A stretch of 64,000 nt of DNA, from assembly GCA_032207245.1 (NCBI GenBank), contig CM063499.1, positions 86,134,466 to 86,198,465 of the forward strand, written 5' to 3'. Shown one piece after another: positions 23,979 to 35,806 of the stretch. This DNA comes from Pardosa pseudoannulata. Taxonomy: Eukaryota; Arthropoda; Arachnida; Araneae; Lycosidae. Position 1 is the stretch's first letter; every line of letters begins with the position of its first letter. The position numbers and the translations under genes are program-made. A model generated the notes under the pieces. It saw nothing but the letters and a program-made list of their open reading frames with translations, was not told where the DNA came from and did no database searches.

Positions 23979-25129
23979 GGAACAGATGCATTATACACGC
24001 CGTCCGCCATGTTTTTTTTTTTTTTTTCCTCCGACCAACAGAAAAATGCGTGTTTTGAAAAATCGCCAAGTAAAAAAAACATGGCGGTGGTCACACGGCA
24101 TATTTGAAACACAGCATTAACTAAACTAAACTTAAAAAAAACAAAACAAAAAGATTAACAATTTAAAGCATTATTAAAATAAAATTAGAATAATAATCAT
24201 TTTTACGTATTTAAAAAATAAATAACAGATTAGTAGTATTTATGTAGTATTTATGTAGTATTTATGTAGTAGTATTTATGATATATAATAACAGAATAAA
24301 CACAATATATAACATTTTAATAAGCACTAATATGATAAAAAAATCTAACATGTGAGGGGGGGTTCCCCCTGTAATAATAGAAACCATCTTGTTTGATTTA
24401 GAATATCCTGATACTTTTTAACAATTCCAAGAATAGTAAAAACCGAAATAACTATACTAATCAAAACTAAATTACTAAATCCCAGAAAATTATAAGAACA
24501 AAAAAAAATATTCCAATTGTTTGATTTAGAATATCCTGATACTTTTTAACAATTCCAAAATAGTAAGAACCGAAATAACTACACTTGCCATAACTAAATT
24601 ACTAATTCTCAGAAAATGATAAGAACAAAAAATATATTCCAATTGTTTGATTTAGAATATCCTGTTACTTTTTAACAATTCCAAAAATAGTAAGAACAGA
24701 AATAACTACACTCCACAAAACTAAATTACTAAATCCCAGAAAACGATAAGAACAAAAAAATATTCCAATTGTTTGATTTAGAATATCCTGATACTTTTTA
24801 ACAATTCCAAAAACAGTAAGAACCTAAATAACAACACTCGCCAAAACTAAATTACTAAATCCCAGAAAATGATAAGAACAAAAAAATACAACCTGACCTA
24901 GGCGACTGGAAACCAAAACAACAGCTAAGATGCAAATTTCTGGAATAGTGCCAGGTACTGACGTCAGAAATCACGTGCACCAATGGGGTGCAAGAACACA
25001 TCGGAGCTGCCATACCTCACCACCAGAGTCAGGGCAAACACACTAACCCTCTCATCGTCCCATAAAACAGCCAAACAATCGCCAATTTTGGCGGAAAAAA
25101 TAACTCGGCGTCTATAATGCATCTGTACC
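23979..25129. mobile_element. MITE family E, copy 1 (8-bp TSD)
   Basis: Left end GGAACAGATGCATTATACAC; right end, inverted, GGTACAGATGCATTATAGAC. Flanks GATGTTAC (23971-23978) and AATGTTGC (25130-25137) are an 8-bp target duplication with two mismatches. Near the left end are T-tract and CATGGCGG motifs shared with copy 3 (27600-28153). Near the right end it shares GTCAGAAATCACGTGCACCA with copy 2. No transposase frame. Eight-base duplication would suit hAT, P or Merlin; the GG start leaves the superfamily open. Confidence 0.85.
24391..24895. repeat. 127-bp tandem repeat inside MITE E1, 4 copies
   Basis: GTTTGATTTAGAATATCCTG starts at 24391, 24519, 24644 and 24771. Copies are about 95 percent alike. 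They are absent from the shorter copy at 27600-28153, so the expansion took place within this element. Confidence 0.9.
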
Positions 25130-25216
25130 AATGTTGCATCCTGGACTGTCTTACTTATTGCATCTCCCTTCTCTTTCAAATAAGGCCACATTTACCTTTG
25201 GGAATAAGTCTTCACT

Positions 25217-25676
25217 GCAGTTTAGGGTGCCCTGGTATTTGATTCTTTACCTATATTTGTCATCGCTAAATATCCTAATTTCCTGACATATGGCAAGCTA
25301 AAGGCTTTCCATACTACTACAGTTGTATATAAAACATTTGTATACTATTTTAAATATTTCAATACTCATAGTTTGTGTTTTTTATTGCATTTTCATTGCT
25401 TTTACTTATTTTAATAAGTACTCATAGTGTCTGTTAAGTTTCAGTATGAGTAAATGTTTTTAAAAAATGTTCTCCATACGTTTACAAATTTGAAAATTTG
25501 GTACAATCTGTGTATAGATTTTATCTGTACTGTATATTTTACTATATTAATACTTATAATTCACTTTTTTTATTGCATTTGTATTGCTCTGCCTATTTAT
25601 TGTCGCCAACTTAAATGGTTGTAGCACTATTGGCGTTAAAAATATCGCCAAAAAACAAGGAGGCACCCAGAACTGC
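25217..25676. mobile_element. MITE family F, copy 1
   Basis: Ends GCAGTTTAGGGTGCC and, inverted, GCAGTTCTGGGTGCC. Its interior matches the family F copy at 26310-27129 (for example ATTTGATTCTTTACCTATAT near the left end and CAATCTGTGTATAGATTTTA toward the right). Confidence 0.75.
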
Positions 25677-25740
25677 ATTTTTGCCCTGAATAGATATGCA
25701 TTTTTTAATCATAAATATTTAAATCTCGTTGCTTAGGACC

Positions 25741-25866
25741 GGTCTCTACAAAGTTGTTTACCGGCTAACCGTGGTTAACCTCTGTTTAAACGAAGAATAA
25801 CGTTTCACCATTGATTGATGCCATGGGTTAATCGAGGTTAGCCGTTAAACGACTACGGAGAGACTC
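25741..25866. mobile_element. Short hairpin MITE
   Basis: GGTCTCTACAAAGTTGTTTA followed by CCGGCTAACC is mirrored by GGTTAGCCGTTAAACGACTA then CGGAGAGACTCC. The whole 126 bp can fold into one long stem with a short loop. Confidence 0.6.
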
Positions 25867-26309
25867 CTTAGTGATTAAGTTGCTAAGTTGCTAGTCGAAG
25901 GATCCAGTGATATTACAGCAACAGATATATTGATGAAGTCACCATAAATAATTTAACCATTAAGTATTTAGACAAAAATAATTTCTAGAAAGGTGGATCG
26001 GTGATTAATAAAAACTGATTTTACGAAGTTGGTTCTTATTTATAGCCAACCAACGTCACTAGATGGCGTTAGCTATCTTGGTGCTAAAGCCAAGCTATAG
26101 CAAAGTAACGCCAAGTATATGTGGTCGAACTATTGACTATTTCCCATAGTTTTGGTGACGGAAAAATACATTTACTAACACCTAAGTTATGCTTATTAAA
26201 TCTAGTATAGTTTTTAGTATTTTATAAGTTATGTGGAACGAAAAGTTTTGATTATTTTAAACAAGAAATATCTTATTTAAAGATGGCAACAACGCATTTT
26301 GGTGTCACT
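25867..26309. other. Unassigned DNA
   Basis: No gene seen. Contains CACTAGATGGCG at about 26056-26067, a CTCF-like core also seen elsewhere in the window. Confidence 0.4.
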
Positions 26310-27129
26310 GCAGTTTAGGGTGCCCCATGGTTTTGATTCTTTATCTATATATATTATCGCCAAGTAAGCGAATTTTCTCAAATATGGCAACTCAAGGTTT
26401 ATCAGACTGCAACTGTGTATAAAGTTTTTGTATATAGTTTTAAGTATTTGAATACTTATAGTGTATATTTGTTGTTTCATTTTGATTGATTTTATAATTT
26501 ATGTGCCCGGATTTTCTCGTAAATTTACGAATCATTTAGAAAATTTTAAAAACTGTTGCTACAGATGTGATATTTACACGACCTCCGGCCGCCATGTTTT
26601 ATTCTTGGCGATCTTGGCAAAACCCCCATTTTCTGAAAGTCGCCATGTCCGAACTCCAGCAATGCCGTAATGCAAAAGGCTATGGAAATAACTAGAAAAA
26701 ATTTATTCGAAAGAGACGGGTGGTGACGTCAGAAATCACGTGCACCAATGGGGATGAAAGAACGAACCAGGGTTGCCACTACAAAGCTCCAAAGTCAGGG
26801 TAGAAAAAGGTAACCAGTCATCGCCTGGCAAAATGCTCGAAAAACCGTCAAATTTGGCGACAAAAGCTGGAGTGTAAATATCGCATCTGTACCAAACTGT
26901 TTTCCATGCGCTTGCTAATTTAAAATTCTTTATACAATCTGTGCATAAGTTTTATCTATACTATTTAAATACTATTACTATTATTACTGTTTTAATATTT
27001 TAATATATTTTATGCTTTTTATTGAATTTGTATTGCTTATATGACCATTTATCTCCACAATCTTAAATGGCACGTTGGCATTATTGGCGCCTAAAATTAT
27101 CGCCAATAAAAGAAGGTACCCTAAACTGC
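26310..27129. mobile_element. MITE family F, copy 2, carrying a nested family E copy
   Basis: Ends GCAGTTTAGGGTGCCC and, inverted, GCAGTTTAGGGTACC. After removing the element at 26558-26893 and one 8-bp duplication, the remaining ~476 bp is collinear with family F copy 1 (460 bp). Confidence 0.8.
26558..26893. mobile_element. MITE family E, copy 2, nested in family F
   Basis: Ends GCTACAGATGTGATATTTAC and, inverted, GGTACAGATGCGATATTTAC. Perfect 8-bp target duplication AAACTGTT at 26550-26557 and 26894-26901. It is 336 bp long, with GTCAGAAATCACGTGCACCA in common with copy 1. Confidence 0.9.
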
Positions 27130-27599
27130 ATTTTCAACCGCATTTTTATTCATCTCTTTAAATTGTTTTAAATTTTTATTACGAAAATTATTCAGTGCGA
27201 ATATAAAAGATTTTTAATTGTTTCTTCTAAGTAAATGTTTGGCCGTATCCCAGTTCGGGGGCAGGCCAAGCGTCAGCGATGTCGCCAAATTCTAAAACCC
27301 TGTTTTCTGGCAAACCTTGCTCTTCTTGATGGCAAAGCTAATAATTTCTAGAAGTAATTTGTACCGTACTTTATTACTTTTTAATCTTTTTATAGTTTTA
27401 AAATAATTTCATTAATTAGCAACCGTATTTTATAAATATAACTAAATATTTTATAAGCATAATTGCCTAAATATATAACCAACTAATGCTTATATTTTGC
27501 TTAATTTGAACCTATGGCAAAAATTCCACAATGTTTAGTTCAATAAACAGTACAAAAGCGCCTTTAAATACATTAAAAACTCAAATTTAAATTTGTATT

Positions 27600-28153
27600 G
27601 GAGCAGATGCATTATAAACGCCGGCCCTGTCCTCCATTTTTTTTTTTTTTTTTTCCCGACCAACAGAAAAACGCGTGTTTTGAAAAAACGCCAAATAAAA
27701 AAACATGGCGGCGGTACACGTTTATTCAAATATCACCAAAAAAAATGGCGGCGGTCACATGGCATATTTGAAACACAACAATTAACAAAAGAAAACTTAA
27801 AAACAACAGCAGATTTATAGCATTATTAAAATAAAATTAACATAATTATCATTTTTATGTTATTTAAAAAATAACAGATTTGTAATATTTATGTTATATA
27901 TCAACGCAATATATATCATTTTAATAAGCACTAATATAAAAAAATCTAACATGTGAGGGGGCGTTCCTCCCAATCTCCCCACACGTAATAAAACTGTAAA
28001 ATACATTTAATAAAGGATGTAAACTGGAAAGAGGGAGATAGTATGCACTAAAGCCAAAATAAACACACCAACCAATTCATCGTCCCATAAAACCGCCAAA
28101 ATATCGCCAAGTTTAGCGAGAAAAAAACACGGCGTCTATAATGCATCTGTACC
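27600..28153. mobile_element. MITE family E, copy 3
   Basis: Ends GGAGCAGATGCATTATAAAC and, inverted, GGTACAGATGCATTATAGAC. Perfect 8-bp target duplication TTTGTATT at 27592-27599 and 28154-28161. The interior matches both flanks of copy 1 (CATGGCGG, ATGTGAGGGGG) without the 127-bp tandem block. Confidence 0.92.
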
Positions 28154-28849
28154 TTTGTATTAGTCTTAACAAAAACTCAAACCTTTTTTTGTTCAAAATA
28201 TGCTTTGAAATTGGGTATAAACTTAATACGAAACGACGCACAAATTGTAAACATCACTTGGCGACAATTTGGCGATCACTTGTACAAAAATAGAGCCAAA
28301 AACTTGGCGGCCGCCTCCCGGAACTGGGATTGTACCTGGTTACTACTGATGCTTTGCATTGCAGATCATAGGGTGAAAAGTTAAATCAGAAGAAGTTTTC
28401 ACTTTTCTTGGCTTAATTGGCGACAATCTGTCTCACCACATCTGGATTGAGTTTTTGGCTATTAGACATTTTCCCTCAACTGGTGAAAGTTTAGCGAGCA
28501 ATTATTTTACAGACACAGCCACATTGCTATTTATATACGCTTATTTCAATGACTTTTAGAAGTGTAGTTAGCAATAAGGCATTTCAACAGCTTTATTTGT
28601 TTTAGTTTTGCGTGCAAACAATCTTTGTATAGACAAAAAGCAATAACATATCTGATGTTCTATTTCTTTGTAAAATCCGTATCATATTTCAGTTTATTTT
28701 TAGTTTACGAATTTGTAAAAAATGTATAGGCTTATTTCGAGAAGACTGATTTTTTAATGCATAATTATTCTGCTTTATTTGTTTTGCATTACTTAAAATA
28801 TATTTTATGTTCAATGTAGTGTATACATGTTACGCAATCTTATTTAACA
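28154..28849. other. Unassigned AT-rich DNA
   Basis: No gene recognised. Contains several TTGGCGA/CGCCAA words like those in the neighbouring repeats. Confidence 0.4.
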
Positions 28850-29740
28850 CTAGCCTGCAAGCATCAAGATTTTAGTTTAGATGTTTAAGGTTCCTAAATA
28901 AATATTATATTTATTTCAAAATTCAAATTAATTTGTATATTATGTTACACTAACAATATTAGTAATTATCCGAAATTAGTAACACGTACATTTAAATTAT
29001 TTTTCATAGCGAAGTATAAAAAGAAATTTTAAAAAATATTGTTGGCGACGATATTTGGAGACTGAAGAGTGGATAAGCTTGCACGTATCAAGATTTTAAT
29101 CTAAGTATTTAAAGTTCCTCCAAGTAATGATTATATTTATTTCAAGATTCAAATTAGTTTTTATATTATATTACACTAACAATATGAGTAATTATCCAAA
29201 AATTAGTAACACGTACGTTTAAATTTAATTTTCATCACGAAGTAAAAAGAGATTAAAAAAATTATTGTTGGACACGATATTTGGCGACTGAAGAGTGGAA
29301 AATCGTGCACGTATCAAGATTTTGGTCTAGGTGTTTAAGGTTCCTAAATAAAAATTATATTTATTTCAAAATTCAAATTAGTTTTATATTATATTGCACT
29401 AACAATATGAGTAATTATTCGAAATTATTAACACGTACATTTAAATTATTTTTCACAGCGAAGTAAAAAGAAATTTTAAAAATTATAGTTGGCGACGATA
29501 TTTGGCGACTGAAGAGTGAAAAAGCGTGCACGTATCAAGATTTTGGTCTAGGTATTTAAGATTCCTAAATAAAGATTATATTTATTTCAAAATTAAAATT
29601 AGTTTTTATATTATATTACGCTACCAATATGAATAATTATCCAAAAATTAGTAACACGTACGTTTAAATTTAATTTTCATCACGAAGTAAAAAGAGATTA
29701 AAAAAATTATTGTTGGAGACGATATTTGGCGACTGAAGAG
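28850..29740. repeat. ~225-bp tandem array, type 1, 4 copies
   Basis: Each unit runs from GCACGTATCAAGATTTT through TAATTATCC and GTAACACGTAC to GTTGGCGACGATATTTGGCG (for example 29270, 29495 and 29715). Confidence 0.85.
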
Positions 29741-30830
29741 TGGGAAAGAGTTTAAGTTTTTGCCAGATTTTTTAAACAAGAGAAATATATCTGTAAATAA
29801 AATAATTTCTCCCGTTAATGTTAAACACTTCTTCAAATGCTAACACTTTGAGCGATAAAATAATATTTGCAACTAAAACCTGGATAAAAATTTCTTAAAA
29901 CTGAATTCGGAATAAAAGAAATATAAGAACAATAGTTGGCAACGATATTTGGCGACGGATTAGAGAAAAAGCGTTTAAGTGTTTTCCCAGATCATTTAAA
30001 GACAAAATTATCTGTAAATAAAATAATTTCTCCCTTTAATGCTAAACACTTCTTCAAACGCAAACAATTTTAATGTAAAATAAGCCCCATACCTGAAAAT
30101 TTGGACACAAAATGGTGAAACTGAATTCGTATTAAAAGAAATAAAAGAATTATAATTGGAGACGTTATTTGGCGACAGATTAGCCAAAGCTTTTTGTAAG
30201 GTCAATGAAACAAAACAAGTTTATCCAAATATAAAAATATTACTCTCTTTAATATTTTATACTTTATCAAACGTTAATACTTTCAGCGATAAAATAAAAT
30301 TTGCAACTAAAAATTGGATTAAAAATGGCGAAACTGAATTCCAGAATAAAAGAAATAAAAGAATTAGAGTTGGCGACAATATTTGGCGATGGAATAGTAG
30401 AAAAAAGCGTAAATTTTCTGCGAGATCATTTAAAACAAGGCAAATTTATAGATAAATGAAAATATTACTCTTGTTAATATTACATACTTTTTCAAACGCT
30501 AACACTTTCAGCCATAAAATAAGATTTGTAACTAAAAATTGGATCAAAAATGGCGAAACTGAATTCAGAATAAAACAAATATAAGAATTACAGTTGGCAA
30601 CGATATTTGGCGATGGATTAGCAGAAAAGCATATAAATTTTCTGCCAGGTCATTTAAACAAGACAAGTTTATCGATAAATGGAAATAGTACTATGGTTAA
30701 CATTTAACACTTTTTCAAACTCTAACACTTTCAACGATGGAATAAGATTTGCACCTAAAATTTGGATTAAAAAAAATTGCAAAACTGAATTCAGATTAAA
30801 AGAATTATAATTGGCTACGATATTTGACAG
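29741..30830. repeat. ~210-bp tandem array, type 2, about 5 copies
   Basis: Units contain CTGCCAGATCATTTAAACAA-like sequence, AACGCTAACACTTTCAGCGA and CTGAATTCAGAATAAAAG. They end in the same TTGGCGACGATATTTGGCGA boundary as the type 1 array to the left, so the two arrays share one junction motif but differ in body. Confidence 0.8.
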
Positions 30831-31969
30831 CTCATACTATATAATACATAGGTGTGGTATTTTTAATTATTTAATTAAACATACTGCTCCTGTATGATTG
30901 TTTTCTTTAGAATTAAAGATTGTACATTTTTTTGCTATTTAGCCATAAACAGTATAAATGTAAACTATGATCTTTTTAGCTTAAGAAAATTCGATATGCA
31001 AAAATTTCGAGTAATTGGATATTTAAAAAAATATGAACAATTTCCTCTCACAGCGAAGTAACCAAAAATTTTGGTTTCTCAGACAAACCTCCGAGTTGTA
31101 TGATCCCAGCAGCAGTCTTAAATAAGATTGGTTGTAACATACCAGTAATATTTTACAGTCAAAAATATGAAATATTATTTCTTTCAGTATGTAAATGAAT
31201 TGTAGTCTGTAACTGTTGCTGTAAGAGTTCTAAAAAACGTTTCAAGAGTTGGTGGAACTAGTTTAAAATGGTACACTCGTTTCTCATTTTCCGATCGCTC
31301 TTTCTGCATTTGTTGACTCTTAAAAAACATTCGAAGAAGCGACACCTCGGAACACATTCCACGGCGAGGTTCGGAACCTATAAGGAATAATGCATTTAAT
31401 TTATGTAGTCTCACGAACTTGTTAGACGAACTTGAAAGGCTCAAAAATGACTTCCGGAATAAAATGGGAAGGTACAACTTTCAACTTCCTGGTATGGATA
31501 AAGTACTGTAGCTTGTCGGAGGAAACTGGCATGCAGGTACGCAACATATATTTTTAAAACTGTCAAAAAGTTTTTTTTTTTTTTTAATTAATTAGTAACA
31601 CTTTTAACTAATCTCAAGGTTCAAAGATACCTTATTTACACGTATATAATTAACTTTATTTATTTTTCACAAATTTAGAGACAAATCTGAAGGTTCGCGT
31701 TACACAAAAAGAAATTTTAGCTTATTTCGTAATATGTTATACGTATGCAAGAAAGTTTTAATTCCACCTACCTAAATTCTAAAAAGATTTCGAAGCAAAA
31801 GTTCGAAATAATAGGTAAGCAAAATTATTACCTTTATCACTGTACAGTTTCTTGTTTTGAAATAGCTTTATTATATCTTTGACGCAATACAAAAAGTATA
31901 GGGTTAACCTTTTTTTTTAATTTTACAACATTCAACATTTTATCAAAAAGACTGTAACAAATTACACTG
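30831..31969. other. Unassigned AT-rich DNA
   Basis: An open frame at 31184-31477 (minus) shows no known motif. Nothing else seen. Confidence 0.4.
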
Positions 31970-33130
31970 AAAAACTAAGCTAATAGACAGTTCATTTTGA
32001 ACAGTGTAAGGCTATCCCTACTGCTTTATTACTGCCTGGAGAGTTTTAGTTTTTCAGTGCAAAGTATTCACATTGAAATATTAAGATATCCATCATGTCA
32101 TTTTGAACAGTGTAATTATATCCCTACTGTTTTATTACTGCCTGTAAAGCTTTAATTTTTTGCAGTTCATTTTGAACATTGTAAGGCTATCCCTACTACT
32201 TTATTACTGCCTGTAAAGTTTTAGTTTTTTAGTTTTTCAATGCAAAATATTTACATTGAAGATTTAAGATATTCAGCATGTTGTTTTGAATAATGAAATG
32301 ATATCCATACTACTTTATTACTGCTTGTAAAGTTTCAGTTTTTTGCAGTTCGTTTTGAACAGTGTAAGGCTATCCCTACAGCTTTATTACTGCCTGTAAA
32401 GTTTCAGTTTTTTAGTTTTTCAATGTAAAATATTTACATTAAAATATTAAGATATCCATCATGTCATTTTGAACAGTGTAATGAAATCCCTACTGCTTTA
32501 TTACTGCCTGCAAAGTTTCAGTATTTTGCAGTTCGTTTTGAACAGTGTAAGGCTATCCCTACAGCTTTATTACTGCCTGTAAAGTTTTAGTTTTTTAGTT
32601 TTTCAATGTAAAATATTTACGCTGAAAAACTAAGCTATTCCGCAGTTCGTTTTGAACAGTATAAGGTTATGCCTACTGCTTTAGTACTGCCTGTAAAGTT
32701 TTAGTTTTTTATTTTTTCAATGAAAAATATTTACGCTGAAAAACTAGGCTATTCGGCAGTTCGTTTAGAACAGTGAAATGCTATGCCTACTGCTTTATTA
32801 CTGCCTGTTTTAAAGTTTTGTTAAGTTTTAGGTTTTTAGTTTTTCAATGTAAAATATTTACGCTGAATAAGTAAGCAATTCGGCAGTTTGTTTTGAACTG
32901 TGTAGGACTATACCTACCGCTTTAATACTGCCTGTAAAGTTTTAGCTTTTTAGCTTTTCAATATAAAATATTTACACTGAAAACCAAAGCTATTCGGCAG
33001 TTCGTTTTGTACAGTGAAATGCTATCCCTACTGCTTTAGTACTGCCTGTAAAGTTTTAATTTTTTTTTGTTTTTCAACGTAAAATATTCACGCTAAAAAG
33101 CTAAGCTATTCAATAGTCCATTTTAAACAA
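31970..33130. repeat. Diverged array alternating ~68-bp and ~115-bp units
   Basis: Units start CAGTTCRTTTTGAACAGTG at about 31988, 32095, 32164, 32280, 32347, 32462, 32529, 32646, 32757, 32885 and 32998. Long units carry an extra ~47 bp (TTTAGTTTTTCAATGTAAAA then TATTTACGCTGAA) that short units lack. Confidence 0.88.
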
Positions 33131-33141
33131 TTTGAAATGTG

Positions 33142-33270
33142 GGTTCGAATCCCACAGTGGCATGGATGTTCGTAGCCGTCCGGAATCGGCTTTAAGCTGT
33201 AGGTCCTGGTCTCATTAGCCCTCGTGTTGCAAAAAGTAGACCGTAGCACTCCAAACCAAACCAGACCAAA
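33142..33270 (+). mobile_element. tRNA-derived SINE, 5'-truncated, inside the array
   Basis: Begins at the B box GGGTTCGAATCCCAC and continues with the body CATGGATGTTCGTAGCCG, GGCTTTAAGCTGTAGG, CTCATTAGCCCTCGTG and a CCAAACCAAACC tail. Array sequence resembling CCATTTTGAACAATGAAATG lies on both sides. Confidence 0.9.
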
Positions 33271-34180
33271 CCATTTTGAACAATGAAATGCTATCCCTAC
33301 AGCTTTATTACTGCCTGTAAAGTTTCAGTTTTTTGCAGTTCGTTTTGAACAGTGTAAGGCTATCCCTACAGCTTTATTACTGCCTGTAAAGTTTCAGTTT
33401 TTTGCAGTTCGTTTTGAACAGTGTAAGGCTATCCCTACAGCTTTATTACTGCCTGTAAAGTTTCAGTTTTTTGCAGTTCGTTTTGAACAGTGTAAGGCTA
33501 TCCCTACAGCTTTATTACTGCCTGTAAAGTTTCAGTTTTTTGCAGTTCGTTTTGAACAGTGTAAGGCTATCCCTACAGCTTTATTACTGCCTGTAAAGTT
33601 TCAGTTTTTTGCAGTTCGTTTTGAACAGTGGAAGGCTATCCCTACAGCTTTATTACTGCCTGTAAAGTTTCAGTTTTTTGCAGTTCGTTTTGAACAGTGT
33701 AAGGCTATCCCTACAGCTTTATTACTGCCTGTAAAGTTTCAGTTTTTTGCAGTTCGTTTTGAACAGTGTAAGGCTATCCCTACAGCTTTATTACTGCCTG
33801 TAAAGTTTCAGTTTTTTGCAGTTCGTTTTGAACAGTGTAAGGCTATCCCTACAGCTTTATTACTGCCTGTAAAGTTTCATTTTTTTTCCGTTCGTTTTGA
33901 ACAGTGTAAGGCTATCCCTACAGCTTTATTACTGCCTGTAAAGTTTCAGTTTTTTGCAGTTCGTTTTGAACAGTGTAAGGCTATCCCTACAGCTTTATTA
34001 CTGCCTGTAAAGTTTCAGTTTTTTGCAGTTCGTTTTGAACAGTGTAAGGCTATCCCTACAGCTTTATTACTGCCTGTAAAGTTTTAGTTTTTTAGTTTTA
34101 CAATGTAAAATATTTACGCTGAAAAAGTAAGCAATTCGGCAGTTCGTTTTGAACAGTGTAAGGCTATCCCTACTGCTTTA
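33271..34180. repeat. 69-bp tandem array, 11 near-identical copies
   Basis: Units start at 33336, 33405, 33474, 33543, 33612, 33681, 33750, 33819, 33888, 33957 and 34026 with CAGTTCGTTTTGAACAGTGT, almost without change. A diverged long unit follows at 34139. This is the homogenised young part of the older array to the left. Confidence 0.95.
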
Positions 34181-34766
34181 TTATTTTATGCTTTATTATT
34201 AACTAAAAAAATATTTTCATTAAAACCTTATTTAAAAATATTGGATCCCGAACGTGGTCGGTTACCTTAAAGATTAAAAAGGTGTTCTCAAAAATATGTA
34301 TATATATATAACAGCTGCGGACTGTTTGAAATTAAAGACTTACTTTCTTGTAAAGTTCAGTTACGTAATAAACGCAAGAAAGATGAATTTGCCAGACTAT
34401 TTTCAGTAATTTTTATCTTATTATCTTATTACCAATTATGCAAAAAACGGCCATCTACACTGAATTTCCAGGATTTAAGGCAATCACTTAAAGTTTCCTC
34501 CGACAGCGTCGTGAACGGTAGTTGCAGGATGTTACGACGTCATCTGCGTGGTGATATATTAAACGGGAGCGTTGTGTATATTGATGAAGTTTACGTTATT
34601 TACCTTTTAAACTCCCGCTGCTGCATTCAGTGTTGTGAACAAAACAAATACATGCATACAGAGAAAGAAATGAAATGCTTGATACTATATAATTTATGTA
34701 CATAACTCTTTGAGGTGATTTATTTCATATTTTGTTGTTGTAGTTGATTTGTCGTGCATATATATA
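34181..34766. other. Unassigned DNA
   Basis: A 64-codon plus-strand frame at 34511-34705 lacks recognisable features. Nothing else supported. Confidence 0.4.
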
Positions 34767-35261
34767 TAGTCTGTCCCATAAGAGCGTGTCGACTATCTCT
34801 CTGAAAATACAAAGGAATTAGTTAAAAATATATTTGTACCGTGTAGTATACATATTAAACTGAAATGCGTTTCGCCTAATAAGTTGTCAAGTCCCCATTA
34901 TTATCGATTCGGTTTTATCATTCGATTTTGACCTTGAGTATCGTTCCGGTACGTCGTCAACATTTTGTACCGCTTTATAACGTGCTACCCACTTCTTATC
35001 TTTCTGATGTACCGGGCTGTAGCTGCAGAAGACACTTTTGGTTCTTTTTGGATGGTTACACAAAAACACTGCCTCAAAACGGCTCGCATACACGGCACTC
35101 ATTTTGGAATTGTTGATTGAAACACACCAAAACAACTGGAATAAAGAATACAACCATAAAGCAATCTTCTGTAATGTTTGAAGAACACGTGAAATGAACC
35201 CGGTATCTGCGCGCCATCTATTGACGAATATATGAGCGACACGCTCTTATTATACCGACTG
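34767..35261 (-). mobile_element. Tc1/mariner-superfamily deletion derivative
   Basis: TA at 34765-34766 and 35262-35263 brackets inverted ends: TAGTCTGTCCCATAAGAGCG, with CAGTCGGTATAATAAGAGCG on the other strand, both continuing TGTCG. On the minus strand, 34887-35153 encodes a fragment with MSAVYASRFEAVFLCNHPK, KKWVARYKAVQNVDDVPERY and a basic tail. This is the helix-turn-helix DNA-binding start of a Tc1-like transposase, as far as I recognise it. The catalytic domain is absent (495 bp instead of about 1.3-1.6 kb). The element cannot transpose on its own. Confidence 0.8.
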
Positions 35262-35628
35262 TATCTACATAATATATACTTTGACTTTTGAACGTTATTG
35301 GTGCTTTAAAAAAACTACGAATAGAATCTCTGTGAAATCCAAGAAATCTCTGAGAAGTTCTAAGTTTATTAAAATAAAAAAAAATGTTTTCAATTTAATT
35401 TTATCAAATATTATCCTAACCACAAATTTCCAAAATCCGACACATCAAAACGAGTAGATTTTAATCTAAAACTTAATCTAAAAAAAAATAGATATGCAAA
35501 AATATCTATTACTTATTCTATTGCTGATTAGAATTCTATTGTTCCTATATTTATCATTTTTAATGACACTTGCATGTGAATTTTGATTGAATTTCCAAAT
35601 TTTGAACTTAACTTTTTAAAATAAGCAT
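35262..35628. other. Unassigned AT-rich DNA
   Basis: Nothing recognised. Confidence 0.35.
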
Positions 35629-35746
35629 AAATTAAAATAACAGGTTTTAGTGAAATAATATAGGAAAATGTTTTGGGGAAAATTTTTGGATTGTCGTTTT
35701 TTTAAACACACACACACACGCATAAGCACGTGTGTTTACATATATA

Positions 35747-35806
<60 letters not shown>

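Noticed and set aside
30156..30455. 99-codon plus frame
   Set aside because: Spans type 2 tandem units; not conserved as a frame between units.
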